Of a stretch of DNA of 64,000 nt, positions 11,700-23,023 are shown piece after piece. The first letter of the stretch is position 1, and the number at the start of each line of letters is the position of its first letter. Below the pieces are notes generated by a model that made no database searches, was not told the DNA's origin, and was given only the letters and a program-made list of their open reading frames with translations. Position numbers and translations under genes: made by a program. The stretch comes from Platerodrilus igneus (taxonomy: Eukaryota; Arthropoda; Insecta; Coleoptera; Lycidae). The stretch lies in contig JARFIW010001178.1 in assembly GCA_036346225.1 (NCBI GenBank), positions 3,104,917 to 3,168,916 on the forward strand, read 5' to 3'.

Positions 11700-12365
11700 T
11701 CGTCATCATTTTGTTTTCGACCTTACTTAAGGTCGGTTTGCTGCAGCTTAACTTCTTTTCTATTCTGTGCTAATCTAAAAAGTTCTACATACCCTTCTCA
11801 ACCTAAATTTCTAATAATTTGACTAATATAGCTTAGTCTAGGTCCTCTTCTCTTCTATCTTTCTCCTATCTACCTGGCTCCACATAGATATTAGCAACCT
11901 GATGGTTGTTAAAGAGCTCCAACATGTTTACATGATTCCCATTTATAAGGAAATGAAATATTACCTGGATACCCCTCCAAAAAAAGAAAAGTGTTAAATT
12001 ATATGTTGTGGTAAGGCTTAAGCAACGAATCGCTGCCAACATGCCAGACCGCTAAGTAATTGTGAATTATGTCATGATGACATTTACTTGACTGATTTTT
12101 ATTTTATTTTTTTTTGTTTTGTTTTAGAACTTACTTAAGGTCTGTTTGAGGCAGCTCTAAATTCTTTTCTATTCTGAGCTAGTCTATAAAGTTCTACATA
12201 CCCTTCACAACCTAAATTTCTAATAATTTGACTAATATAGCTTTGTCTAGCTCTTCCTACTCTATTTTTATTTGGTAGTCTATAATCTAAGACCATACTA
12301 AATATTCCCTCATGTCTTAATTGGTGGTGCCCTATCATTCTATCTCTCCTGACCTTTAATTGTTT
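11700..12365 (-). mobile_element. Two RTE-type LINE 3' fragments in tandem
   Basis: Segments 11718-11900 and 12125-12300 are close copies of each other. Read on the minus strand, the second encodes LPNKNRVGRARQSYISQII and LAQNRKEFRAA, the conserved C-terminus of RTE-like reverse transcriptases (a GRxR...W/I...L...AQDRxxWR pattern). The stretch between them (near 12010) resembles the RTE-associated 3' sequence also seen at 47840 and 57180. Both are short dead fragments. Confidence 0.6.
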
Positions 12366-12379
12366 TCACATACAGGGTT

Positions 12380-12765
12380 CCTCACTCCCTCTAGTGCTAA
12401 CTTATGGCGGTCATAAATAGGAGATCAGACAAGCAGCAATATTCCAGCTTTGATTGAACAAGAGCTTGATAAAGTATTTTGAAACACTCTACATTAAAAA
12501 AGTCTTTGCAATTTCTAATGATAAATCTTAGTGTTTTACATGCTGCACTTACAACTTTATTAATATGCAAAGTAAATGTGAGAGCAGAGTCAAAAGTAAT
12601 GCCCAAATCTTTAATACAGTTAACTCTATTTAGTTTCTGTTGTCCAATACTACATGAATAAATTATGGGTTCCAGTTTCTTTGTGTATGAAACAATGTAA
12701 CATTTAGCAACATTGATGGAGAGCTTATTAGTCTGGCACCAGCTAATAAGGTTATTATTTCCACT
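12380..12765 (-). mobile_element. Jockey-like LINE, 3' part of an inverted insertion
   Basis: On the minus strand this reads through the region after the RT catalytic motif: WCQTNKLSINVAKCYIVSYT, then LGITFDSALTFTLHINKVV and ILYQALVQSKLEYCC. These are characteristic of Jockey/CR1-group reverse transcriptases. It abuts, without a gap, an endonuclease segment of a similar LINE in the opposite orientation. This fits the two halves of one insertion made by twin priming. Confidence 0.65.
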
Positions 12766-13608
12766 GGCAAATTAATGCATCGATATGTCCGTGGTTTAAA
12801 TACGAAATTGCATACTTCCTATTTAAATTCTGCAGTTATTGGGGCAGATATTTTTGTATTAACAAAAACCTGGTTGTCAGATAGAATTAATTCCACAGAA
12901 ATTTTCTCAGATAGTTATACTGTTTATAGGAAAGATTGTGATTTTATAAAATGTAATCGTCAAAAGAGAAGTGGTATCATTATAGCTATAAAAAATAATA
13001 TTAAGTCGTCACTAATCAATTTCGATTATAATATTATTAGCATGCCTCCGCATGTGGACATGATGGCTATAAAAGTGACCTTGTTCAATCGAGTCCTTAT
13101 CATTATGGGATTATATATCCCTCCATTTGCAAAGTCATCTATGGGTATTGTATTACGACTTTCAGATTTAATCATAGCTCAGTTTCCACACAATATTTTG
13201 TTATTGGACGATTTTAATGTTGCATACTATAGTAGCAATTCTTCCAAGTCAAAAAATGCTATACTTCTTCAAGATTTTCAGGCTGCACATAATTTTATTC
13301 AGTATAACAATATTAACAACTTCAACTCAAATATGCAAGATTTGGTACTTGCTAGATTTCAATCTAGTGCAATTTCAATAGAAATTAATAATACAGTTGA
13401 TCCAATAGTACTCGAGGACAAGTATCATCCAGCTTTAGATATATCCATTTGCTATAGAAATGCTAAGCAAAGAGACTGTTCAATAAAAAAGATTACTAAA
13501 CGATTTAACTTTAGAAAATCCAACTTATTACAAATGCACAGACTTTTCTCTGGCATGGAATTAAATGATTTACTAAACTGTTATGACCCAAATGCAGCTT
13601 CTGCATAC
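12766..13608 (+). mobile_element. LINE endonuclease segment (inverted 5' part)
   Basis: About 280 codons open on the plus strand encode an apurinic-like endonuclease domain of the exonuclease-endonuclease-phosphatase fold: VRGLNTKLHTSYLNSAV, ADIFVLTKTWLSD, GIIIAIKNN, and LLLDDFNV where GDFN is usual. The canonical E in TETW is K here and G of GDFN is D, so it is catalytically doubtful. Homology ends near 13608, where copia-like sequence on the other strand begins. Confidence 0.7.
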
Positions 13609-13611
13609 AAA

Positions 13612-13930
13612 TTTCGATTTTCGGTTTCGGTAGTAGTAGCCACCATTATATAGTCTTTCGACCAAGCTAGTTTATGTATTTCAAGTCTAAAATAACTACT
13701 TTGTATTTTCCCTGAAGTTGTTTGTGTGCCATCTTCGGTTTCAGAGTCAACGAATACATTTCTATCAGATTTTTTCTCTGAACTGTTATCGTCAGTAACC
13801 AAATCTAAATTCTCTATTTGAACCGACATCAGATTTTCAACTTCATTAGGCTCTATCAATCCAATGTTAACCGTTAAAGTTTCTTTTGGCTTGCTTATTG
13901 TTTCAGGTATTTCTAGAGCAAATCAAATGT
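13612..13930 (-). pseudogene. Copia-type pol linker fragment
   Basis: The minus strand carries an acidic, serine-rich stretch followed by KLAWSKDYIM. It resembles the acidic linker and RxSxRxxKxxxxxDYx motif between integrase and reverse transcriptase of Ty1/copia elements. It lies in the same orientation as the copia integrase at 15480-16616 and is separated from it by a BEL/Pao fragment. Weak similarity, short region. Confidence 0.4.
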
Positions 13931-13940
13931 TACAACTAAG

Positions 13941-14290
13941 TGTTGAGTCTTGCAGTGTAATAAGATGATACTGATAAAGAACAACTTCAATTTATTACAT
14001 GTTATAAAGTGAGACACTACAACTGAATTTGTATGTTATACATCTACACCGCATGAATGCTGCATAAAGACTGAAAAACTAGTAAAGCGAGTAATTGTAT
14101 ACAAACGCAATGGTGCAAGAGGCTGAAAGTGGGAAAATCACAGACAAAGAGTACAACCTCTGCACAAGTTTAACAATGGTTGGTTAACATTATTCTAGAT
14201 ATGAATACATATAACTGATACATAAATGATTAAATATAAATTGACGGATTATTTTATAACTAATGCACAATGATATCCGGCATCCCGACA
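13941..14290 (-). repeat. 3' LTR of truncated BEL/Pao element
   Basis: 350 bp bounded by TG and CA: on the minus strand it starts TGTCGGGATGCCGG and ends GCAAGACTCAACA. It lies immediately downstream of a BEL integrase, in the same orientation. No matching 5' LTR is present in the window, so the boundaries rest on position and the TG/CA ends. Confidence 0.5.
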
Positions 14291-14339
14291 CTCTTGACAA
14301 ACTGCAGTTTTTAAGATTAACAATACTAACATTAACTGA

Positions 14340-15440
14340 ACCACTTCTGCAATTGTTGTTTTTTTAATTTTTTAAGAACTAATGAAGTTTAATTGTTCGG
14401 TTCAATTGGCAAAAGACACAGTTTCTGCACACCACAAGTAATAATTTCTGCTGAAGTGCAAATCGTGGTGGTGCGGGCAATATCGTCATTCTCCCCATCT
14501 TCCAGAAAAGCGGTGGAACATTTTCCTCCTTCGGTAGTACCAAAGATTTTTCCTTCAAGTTATCAGAGGGATCATCACTCCAGTGTGAGTGTTGTTGTAG
14601 AGCATTTAAATATTCGATACTCCAACGTTTCCAAAACATTCGTGTTGCTTGTTGGAGAACCGCATACAGTTTTAAGCAATTTGTGGCTACGTGCGATATG
14701 TCTACATGAGGTATGTTTGTAAGTGAATGACCGATTAAAAAAGGCACATAAATCTGACGAATTATTGGAAAGAGGAGTGATTGGGCCTGAGTTCATTACT
14801 GCCTCAACCTGCGTAAAAATTGTGGAAATGTCTTCAACAGTAAGATTTGTTTTTCCCACAATGCGTGTTGCATGATATCTCTAAATAAAACTCAATCACA
14901 TCACAATCATTTAAAAATTTCAGAAGAAATTGATACAATTGTTGCAATTCGTTTTGTGAGCATATAAAATTGCTACCGTTGTTACTGTATATTTTTACAG
15001 AGACCTCGGCGTGCAACAAACCTTTTTTGCGAGTTTAAAAATGCATAGGTAGTTGGGACGCTCACCAGCTCCAAATGAACCGCTTTGTGGTAAAACATAA
15101 ATATACACAAATAAACTTTAATGATAGCTCGATTACGAAGTTTTTCATCTTTAATACTATAAGGGCATGCAAAATCTACACCTACAAAATAGAATGGACG
15201 ATTTGGCAAATTGGCCATTTTCCGAATTATATTTGTTGGGTTTATTCGAAAGCATACTATACATTTTTGTAATACAGTTCTTACAGTGTGTCTGCTGTTA
15301 ATCGACCAGAATCCCTCTCTTACAATATTACTCACAATATTAAGAATCAATTGTGGGCTGGCATGCGGGTTACAGAGATGTTCGTTGGAAATAATTAGAT
15401 GTGTTAATAAATGTTTGGAAACGATTATTAATTGATGTAA
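14340..15440 (-). pseudogene. BEL/Pao integrase remnant
   Basis: Read on the minus strand, in order: a zinc-binding-like and catalytic-core start (FVGVDFACPYSI, keeping the first catalytic D; KRFVARRGLC), then YSNNGSNFICSQNEL where SDNGTNF is usual, then FTQVEAVMNSGPITPLS. The C-terminal module follows: FWKRWSIEYLNALQQ, PPLFWKMGRM. Several frameshifts and stops break it. Gag to RNase H are missing, so only the 3' third plus an LTR survives, wedged inside a copia element. Confidence 0.75.
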
Positions 15441-15479
15441 GTTTTCCTCCGTTAAGTTTAATTTTTAAAGTCTGTCTAC

Positions 15480-16830
15480 CACACGAAGTAAGTCATAAGA
15501 ATCTATAAATGGATCTAATGATTTTAATTTTGACCCTTTTGGAAGGGATTTCACTTTTCACCCTCGCAACCGACCAGAATCCTTTCTTGTGCTTTAGCGT
15601 CGAATTTCTTCCGCTTTTATTTTGAAATGTGTACATAGCATGTAGAACCAAAAATTTGCAAATGGGTTACTCCTGGGAATGGAAGTTTATACCAAAGCTC
15701 ATCTGTCAATTTTCTTTCAATTGAAGTTTGACCCATATGATTTAAGATATAGGCCGCAGTATTTACTGCCTCTGCCCACGGCTTTGTTGCTAAATTTGTT
15801 GATTGTAACGTGGATCTAGCACTTTCAACTAATGTTCTATTCGGGCGTTTGGCTGTTCCGTTTTGTTCCGGTGTGTATACAGCATTGTAAAACTAATCTC
15901 AATACCATGCTGATTTAGTAAATATCGCATCATTTCGTTATTAAACACTACTATTATCAGTTCTGAACTATCAAACTTGATGTCAGGATGTATTTAATTC
16001 AGTTAGTACAGTTACTAGTGTATTATAAACTTGAGACATACTTCAAAAAGAATACTTTTCAGAATTTCGTATAGTCGTCTTTGTAGCAAATATAATATCT
16101 TAATCCACCTAATGAAGGTTCTGACATTGGCCTGCACATGTCAGCTTCGATTAACTCATTCGGTGCTGTAACTATATTGTGTCTAGGTTGAAAAGATTTT
16201 CTTATTTGCTTCCCAAGAGCATAGCCTTTGTAGCATTCATTTGTATCTGCTTTGAGAGTAATTCTGTGATTTTTTAACACTTTTATAACATGTGTTATAT
16301 TCTGGTGCCCAAGTGTTTTGTAGTGCAATTGTAAATTAGTTGTACTTTGGGAAAGATCCTTGCTGGTTTCTGCGGTAATATTATTTTTACATTTAACACA
16401 TACAAGTCGTCTCTCAATGTTGCTGTAAGGGCCAGTTTTGGCCTCTGTAACATTTTGCACCTTTGGCAATTGTGTGCCACTCATAGCCATTGAAATATGA
16501 TTGACTAAGTGAGAAAATATTGCTTTTAATTTTGATACATACCAAACAAACATTGTATTAGTCGATTTTGCATTGATCACATTGTTCAGTTTTGGAACAA
16601 GCTTTTGGTCTGTCATACTTTTTCAAACTCGGCTTCTTCAAAATTCCTTGCTGGCGTTTTGCTACGAACACTACAGTAGATCCACTTTCTGAATCTGTGA
16701 CATTTGATTTGGTTGCTCTAAGTTACTCCTCCATTTTCTCGTATGTTCGGTCATCAACTGGAATCATTTTCCAAATTTGTTTAAAACTATTATATTCAGA
16801 AGGTTGTTCAATCAACTATACATAATAACA
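15480..16830 (-). pseudogene. Copia gag-end and integrase remnant
   Basis: The minus strand shows Ty1/copia features: a degenerate cysteine knuckle near 16600; a GAG-pre-integrase motif LHYKTLGHQNITHVIKVL with a following CYKGYALGKQ; the integrase start LIEADMCRPM; and, after a broken stretch, YTPEQNGTAKRPNRTLVE and KPWAEAVNTAAYILN, the classic copia integrase end. Stops and frameshifts occur around 15960-16060 and 15600. It is inactive. Confidence 0.8.
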
Positions 16831-16859
16831 ACAACTGCTCTGGTGATTCACATTTGAGC

Positions 16860-17738
16860 TGTTTTGCAGTTTCAGCTTTGAATTCATGGAATTCCCTCTG
16901 TAATGGAAAGTTCGGGTGTTCCGCAAGGTTCTAACCTGGAACCCCTATTATTTCTTATTTTCTTTAACGATGTGGTTGAGAATATCAGTTGTGGTAAACT
17001 ACTATATGCTGATGATCTGAAACTGTTTTTACAGATTCACTCGCTAGAGGATTGTCATAAATTACAAGTACAGTTGCAGCAGTTAACTGTTTGGTGCAAC
17101 AGTATTATGTTAAATCTTAACCCTAATAAATGCCATGTTGTTACATATACCAGAAAATTAAAATCTACTGTTTTCACATATTGCATTGAATCACATATTC
17201 TACAGAGGAATTATAAGACTAGTGATCTTGGAGTTTTATTTGACTCATCGCTTACATTTACCCCTCATATCAATAAAACTGTTAGTGAATCTTTCAAGAT
17301 ATTAGGGTTTATTTTAAGCATTGCAAAAAATTTTCAAGTATTGAGGTTTTGAAAATCTTATATCTAACACTAGTTCGGTCTAAACTAGAATATTGCTGCA
17401 TTATTTGGTCTCAATTTTATGAGTATCACAAAGCACTAATTGAGTCTATCCAGAGGAAATTTCTTAAGTTTCTTTATTGGAAAGCTGAATGCATATATCC
17501 TGTACAAGGTTATAGTCAAGATTTGCTTTTGAATAAGTTTCAGTTATCCACCTTGGATACACGTAGAAAAGTTATAGGACTGACTTTTCTTTATAATTTA
17601 CTCCATGATAAAATTGATTCATCAAATATCATGCATCCCAAACAGTATCTAGACATTCTCGCACGTTTTACATACCTACTGCCAGAACAAATTTACTTTG
17701 CAAATCGCCTATTTATGTGGAAATGTTTAAATAAATAA
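16860..17738 (+). mobile_element. Jockey-like LINE RT fragment
   Basis: Encodes SGVPQGSNLEPLLFLIFFND, then LLYADDLKLF (the YADD catalytic motif intact), then WCNSIMLNLNPNKCHVVTYT and LVRSKLEYCCIIWSQF, ending LFMWKCLNK before a stop. One frameshift near 17350 separates two open frames (16903-17352 and 17349-17738). It ends in a (TAAA)n-like tail, the usual 3' end of a 5'-truncated LINE. It sits in copia-derived sequence of opposite orientation. Confidence 0.8.
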
Positions 17739-17744
17739 ATATGC

Positions 17745-17890
17745 ATCATTACATTAAGAGCAATACCTTTCTTAGATGCGTTAACAAATAAAACAGTATT
17801 CCGTATCAACTGCACATCAGTATCTTTCTTAGACCATTTTTCAAGTCCTTGCTTCACGTTCCGAGCACTTCAGGCATCAGTATTGGCGAA
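17745..17890 (-). pseudogene. Possible copia gag scrap
   Basis: On the minus strand, LEKWSKKDTDVQL recalls the W-x(2-3)-D-x-x-A/VQ pattern in Ty1/copia Gag. Its position, upstream of the copia integrase and just beyond the LINE insertion, fits. The similarity is too short to be firm. Confidence 0.25.
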
Positions 17891-18591
17891 GGAGGTGACG
17901 GTTTGATCAAAGTCCCGATTATCACGTCAAAGGCATCATAATATTGGGGAAGAAGTTCCAGGTTTCATTTCCACCGAGGCCATTTTTCCACAAGGTTTAG
18001 TTTTTAAATATTGTTGCACTTATTTGGCTTTACATTTTATTTTAATATTTAATTTTTGGGGATTTTGAAACCCAGCATGAAAAAACTTTTCTTTCCCATC
18101 CTTAATTTTAGTTTATACGTACAAAGTTTCACGATTATAGTTTTTCACAAACTCCAGGACACTAACCCACGAGTTATGCTATGTAAACCACATATATTTG
18201 GGTTTCCAGGCTAAAAGAATCTGGATGTGGTTAGAGAACAGTTAGCATGGGAAGCATAAAATGATATGGTACTATAGTTGTTGAGAACAAAGCATCTTAA
18301 AACAGGGGATGTTATTATCGACGTTCGATGAGATCGGACATGTATGTGGTTAAATTCTGTGAAGTGAGCCTTACCTATGACTGTACCTTTCCTCTACCTA
18401 AAAAACAATCTCTGTGCTTCGCCAATAACATTTGAAAATACTAAGAACACACCTGAAACACAGCAGACAGCCTTGGCCTTAAGTAAAAAACAGGTAAGCT
18501 CCTGGTTTGTTTTGTTAACTTGTGGTCTTCACTTGTAACAGTAATTCATTTCAGTTTTTGAATACTTTTGACACTCTCTGTATACATGGTC
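17891..18591. other. No recognisable feature
   Basis: AT-rich sequence without a convincing coding region or repeat structure. Confidence 0.5.
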
Positions 18592-18601
18592 TCATATAGG
18601 A

Positions 18602-18885
18602 AGGGATAACATTGCTATATCAGAAACGGTAGGAGAAACAGCGTCAGTTAAATGGGAAAAGGAGTATATTAAAATATTGACACTATCTCAGACTGTTCTC
18701 AAGTTATACATGAAAACTGAATATGTCATTTCGTGTGTACATACCAATCCTCTTTCAAAAAACATCACAAAATTCAAAAGGTAAAAATTTGTTGATACAG
18801 AATTTTGAATAAAATGGTGTCATTAAGTCTTCACTGCAATATTTCGTTATGTCTTTTACGTTTCTGATACAGCAATGTTATCGCT
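18602..18885. mobile_element. 284-bp MITE with 26-bp TIRs and 10-bp target duplication
   Basis: The ends 18602-18627 and 18860-18885 are inverted repeats (consensus AGSGATAACATTGCT then RTATCAGAAAC) with two mismatches in 26. The element is flanked on both sides by the same ten bases TCATATAGGA (18592-18601 and 18886-18895). No coding capacity. A 9-10 bp duplication is typical of Mutator-like transposons, so this may be a MULE-derived MITE; the assignment is inference. Confidence 0.78.
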
Positions 18886-18895
18886 TCATATAGGA

Positions 18896-19741
18896 GACAC
18901 TTTGTATATTCAAAGTGTTTATTCTTGACCGTTTTATTTTATTTAATATACAATATATAGTTCTTGGGCGTTTGGTCAAAACTAATACCAATATGTCTTT
19001 CTAGTTAATTTTAAATATTATCCTACCAGATATTTTGGCCAAAAACACCTGGCATTTTTCCATGGTATTAAGCTAAAAGATATGGAATTCCTTAATTGAC
19101 AAATGTACAGACAAGGCACTGCTAATTTATCGCTACCTTAGATGAACTATTGTTTTAATCGATTCTGTTTTTTGTAATTGTTTAAAAGTTAAAACATGTA
19201 ATGATACAGACATTTGCTATTAAAATGTAGTAAGTCAACAAAATGTGGATAAAATAATTGCACTGTTATTTGGAAGAATCATAAATGGCTTTCCTATTGA
19301 TAACGGAATCGGTGTTAAAAGTTGTTTGCGAGCCATTAAAATTGTTTGTTATTTATAACATATTTGGCGACTTTAAATTTTTTATTTTATTGCTGTTGTA
19401 ATAAATTATTTACTGATTTTCTATATAAGTAGATTATGATAGATGTTGCTTAATTTCTGAATGTCTATTTTATTATTTATCACGTCTGGATTGACTGTTA
19501 TAAAACGATATTAGTCGCTAAAGGCTATTTGCAATGATGCGAGATTTATTACGATAAAATATTCAGTGCAGTTGCCAGATGTGGAATTGTGTGGACAGCA
19601 TTAAGTGTTGCAGTTAATGAACGACTAAAATTTAGGTCAAAACAACTTTCATGCACGAAAAAATAACGAAAAGAGTGTATATAAAACAACTTGAAAATTA
19701 TGATGATGGCTCTGGCATGTATGCAAATTATAAAGAAGATT
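18896..19741. other. No recognisable feature
   Basis: AT-rich; no feature seen on either strand. Confidence 0.5.
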
Positions 19742-20520
19742 TTGTAGCCTAAAACAATCGCCTCGATGTTGGAATCACGAATTTGTATACTTCATGAAGA
19801 AACATGAACTTGAACAGGCAGCAGTCAATGCTTGTTCAAGAGCAACAGTAATGGTACGAAACTTATAGTGGTCATTTATATCAATGACAGTTTAATAGCT
19901 GGGACATCCGACAGATAAATTCTTGAATGTTCTGGAAATTTCGCTATAAAATTAGAAAAAGAATCCTGTATAGTTTTCTTGAGATGCAAATTGATATTTA
20001 AAGTAATTGATCAATTCGATTGCATCAAACTAATTTCACTAAACAAATATTGGATCATTTTCAAATGTCAGAAACACATCGATTAAAAATGCCAGTTATG
20101 AAGGAAGTTACCAGCACAGATGAGTCAGTTGGCAATGTGCCTTTCCGAAAAGCTGTAGGTTGTGTAATATACTTGATGACCAACGCGTCCAACCTTAGCA
20201 TATGTTCTAAGCAGTTTCCGAAAAATTGGAGAATCCAACAAATGCAAACTAGAATGGCATTAAGCAAATTTTTCGCTATCTACTGGTGGTTAGAACGCTA
20301 AAGCATAAACTTAACATCTACGAGGGACATTTGATTATGGTTATTTCTTACCAGGTCAAATATAGGGCTAGTATATTACATGCTGTATTGAACCGGAGTT
20401 TGCAACCAAAGAAAAGACAGAGAGTTAAGTCTAATTTGTCTTTACAGTGGACGTGCAATTACTTGGGCTAGTAAGAAAGAGTCGGCAGCCGTGGCAAGTG
20501 CAGTAAAGAAATAGTCTTGT
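19742..20520 (+). pseudogene. Copia reverse transcriptase/RNase H remnant
   Basis: Plus-strand fragments in order match Ty1/copia pol: SLKQSPRCWNHEFVYFMKKH at ~19747; IVVIYINDSLIAG at ~19870, where catalytic YVDD has become YIND; QTNFTKQILDHFQM at ~20023; VPFRKAVGCVIYLMT at ~20139; and TWASKKESAAVASA at ~20461 from the RNase H domain. Stops at ~19868, 19916, 20300 and 20512 and changes of frame show decay. It lies opposite in orientation to the copia integrase at 15480-16616. Confidence 0.8.
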
Positions 20521-20529
20521 TACGCTATG

Positions 20530-21210
20530 TGAAATCAGCAATGGAATAAGAACTCCTAAACTGAAAATAGATTAACAGCCAATAATTGCAGATTAATGGA
20601 GGAACAAAAAGATGAGAATATTTTAATTTTGTCAGAGGTTTAATTATTATAGATTCTAATAAGTTAATGTCAGATATCCAAAGAGATCCTGTATTACAAA
20701 AGTTCAATATATTCATTATGGTTTTCCAAAGCATATGGATGATATTATTAAATACTTTTAAATTAGGCAGAATAAGATATCTATTGTTTATGATGTAGTC
20801 ATGAATGATTTTCAAATTGTAATACAGGAAAGATTATGAAATCAATTGTTGCATGAAGCATGGATAGAGCACATAAAATATTAGCAAAATGAAGGCTAAT
20901 TAATGCTAGATCAAATTTCCGATGGTCTTGATTGAATACAGAAATTTAAAAAATTGAAAAATGATATAATGCTTGTATATTAATGCGACCTGAGTGCATA
21001 CAAACTTGACTTGTATTATCAGGAAACCGTCTTATTTCTTTGAGATATTACCTGATGATTTTCGAAGGCCTATAAAAAAGAAAGATAATCCTCATTATTG
21101 TTTACATGGCTCCACTAAAGAAGTGTCATGAGTATTTTGCAATGTTTAGTATGGCCAACAGTGGTAGTCGCCGTTAATGACACGTCGTCTTGCAATTTTT
21201 AAAGTTCATG
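20530..21210. other. No recognisable feature
   Basis: AT-rich stretch between copia and gypsy fragments; possibly more decayed retroelement, not supported. Confidence 0.4.
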
Positions 21211-21217
21211 CCAAATA

Positions 21218-21313
21218 GGTGTAAAGTGTTTGACATCACCACCATATCATCATACGACCAATGACCTTGCTGAAAACTTAGTCAATTTAAAATATGGCTT
21301 TCTAAAAGCATAG
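21218..21313 (+). pseudogene. Gypsy integrase scrap
   Basis: One short frame reads GVKCLTSPPYHHTTNDLAEN and then LKYGFLKA. It matches the Ty3/gypsy integrase core around the G(I/V)KH...PYHPATNGLAE motif that precedes the catalytic glutamate. The frame is not open upstream. Confidence 0.5.
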
Positions 21314-21486
21314 TTGATATAAAAGTATACTTAGAAACTATTGTGAGCCGATATTTATTTTATTTTGTAGAAATTCTATTTATGCAAGTACATACTATAG
21401 TGATCCGTAGTGTTTCTAAGTCGATTTCTAATTGGTTGATAATTATTGCAAATATTATAGTGTACATTTCCATATTTGAAGGTATT

Positions 21487-22222
21487 TGTTAGAATAGCTC
21501 AGTAACCACTTGTAGGTTTCTGAACGTATTCCGTGACGACAGAATTTACATTATAAGGGGCGCATGAGTAGGGACGATCGATCTAGTCGACAAGGTTAAA
21601 GAACTTTGTTTTTAGATTTCAAGATGGCAGGTTGAAAGATTTCACTTGGCGGTTTTTTTATTAAAGGTAAAGTTTTATGTTTATAATGTAGTTGCTATTT
21701 AAGGTAATCTAATTACATCTAGTAATTCCGGCCTTGTTTTGAGTATGATGTTGGTACTTATTGTAAAACCATTTGTTATTTAACCATTGAAGGAAATATA
21801 TTTATGAGTTACCTGTTGATTTTGACTTCGAATTTGATATGGATTGTTTAATATGTAATTTCAGGTGAATTTACTATTTTATTGAATATGTTTTATGTGT
21901 AAAGGTGTGTTGTTTAGTTTAACAACCAAAAACAAATATTTATTTATTTGAAATAATGTTGATTTTGTATTTAATGCAGAGTTGGAACTACAATTGTGTT
22001 GCACTTATTGCAGATGTAACTTGCTCGTTGGTCGGTAAGTGCAACCTTAAACAACCAACTATGAGACTTTTCTCAGGGTCTGAAATGTATGGGTGGGTTC
22101 TTTAATTGTAGAACCAGTATGAACAATGGGATTGTACCTTCAGTAAGAATAAAGTGTTTTCAAATAATAAGACTTCAATATAAACAGTGCTTCTATTTCA
22201 GTATTTGAACTGTGGGTCAACA
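21487..22222 (+). repeat. Candidate LTR (736 bp)
   Basis: Bounded by TGTTAGAATAGC and GTGGGTCAACA, i.e. TG...CA ends with a short TGTT/AACA inverted repeat. It contains an AATAAA signal at ~22147 followed by a T-rich tail, as in an LTR R-U5 region. It lies downstream of copia and gypsy pol scraps in the same orientation. No second copy is in the window, so this is a structural guess. Confidence 0.35.
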
Positions 22223-22537
22223 GAATTTTGCAAAAATCTATATATACATCCTACCTTTTTATAATTAAACCAATAATTTATTAGCAATCGGTGATAATAA
22301 TCATATGAACAACTTTTAGCTTTTACATTTTCAGGAACCAAACTCTAACACAAAAAGTGATGAAAATAAAACAAATTAAATTACTCTACAGTGGCTGAAA
22401 ATCAATAAATTCGAAATCTATCTCCGTTTTTAAATTAACTACTCTATCAAATTTCATAAATTCTACATGGTTAGCATAGTGGCAAATAAGAACACAGAAC
22501 CCTTTACTAATAATTGACAATTAATATATACAATTTA
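22223..22537. other. Unique flank of the BEL insertion
   Basis: No feature seen. It ends in ATTTA, the 5-bp target duplication of the BEL/Pao element. Confidence 0.6.
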
Positions 22538-22906
22538 TGTTAATCAAAAATGTTAATTTGCATTTACAATCACACAAAGGAAATGATAATTTAAAGGAAT
22601 ATATCACCTACCTTTCACTGGTTGTAGTGGTTGATTGTACTTGCACTGCTATCAGATAATTATGGACTGTATAGTGTTCACTAATTGTTGCTAATTACTG
22701 ATGCTCGATGCACCGAACTAAATCACGAACCAAAGACAAGCGAGAACGGTTGAATAGTCATCCACTGTAAATTACCAACCCTTTTATGTCGTTGCACTAA
22801 AGGTAGGGATAATGGAGGGGTTCTAGCTGGGGAATAGTTTAAGGACTTAAATTAATTGTGATTGGCATAATACAACTACAAACAAAATACTTATAAAGCC
22901 TTAACA
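22538..22906 (-). repeat. BEL/Pao 3' LTR
   Basis: Begins TGTTAATC and ends GCCTTAACA on the plus strand; TGTTAA/TTAACA termini. The G-rich tract GGTGGGCGG upstream of it on the minus strand fits a polypurine tract. Confidence 0.9.
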
Positions 22907-23023
22907 TACCGCCCACCAAAATAAGTATTAGGAACTTATTTTCTAAGTGCGTCTAAACGAACAAAAAAAAAAATATAACCGTAAATTTAAAAGTTAACTT
23001 ACCCTAATATACTAACTATAATA

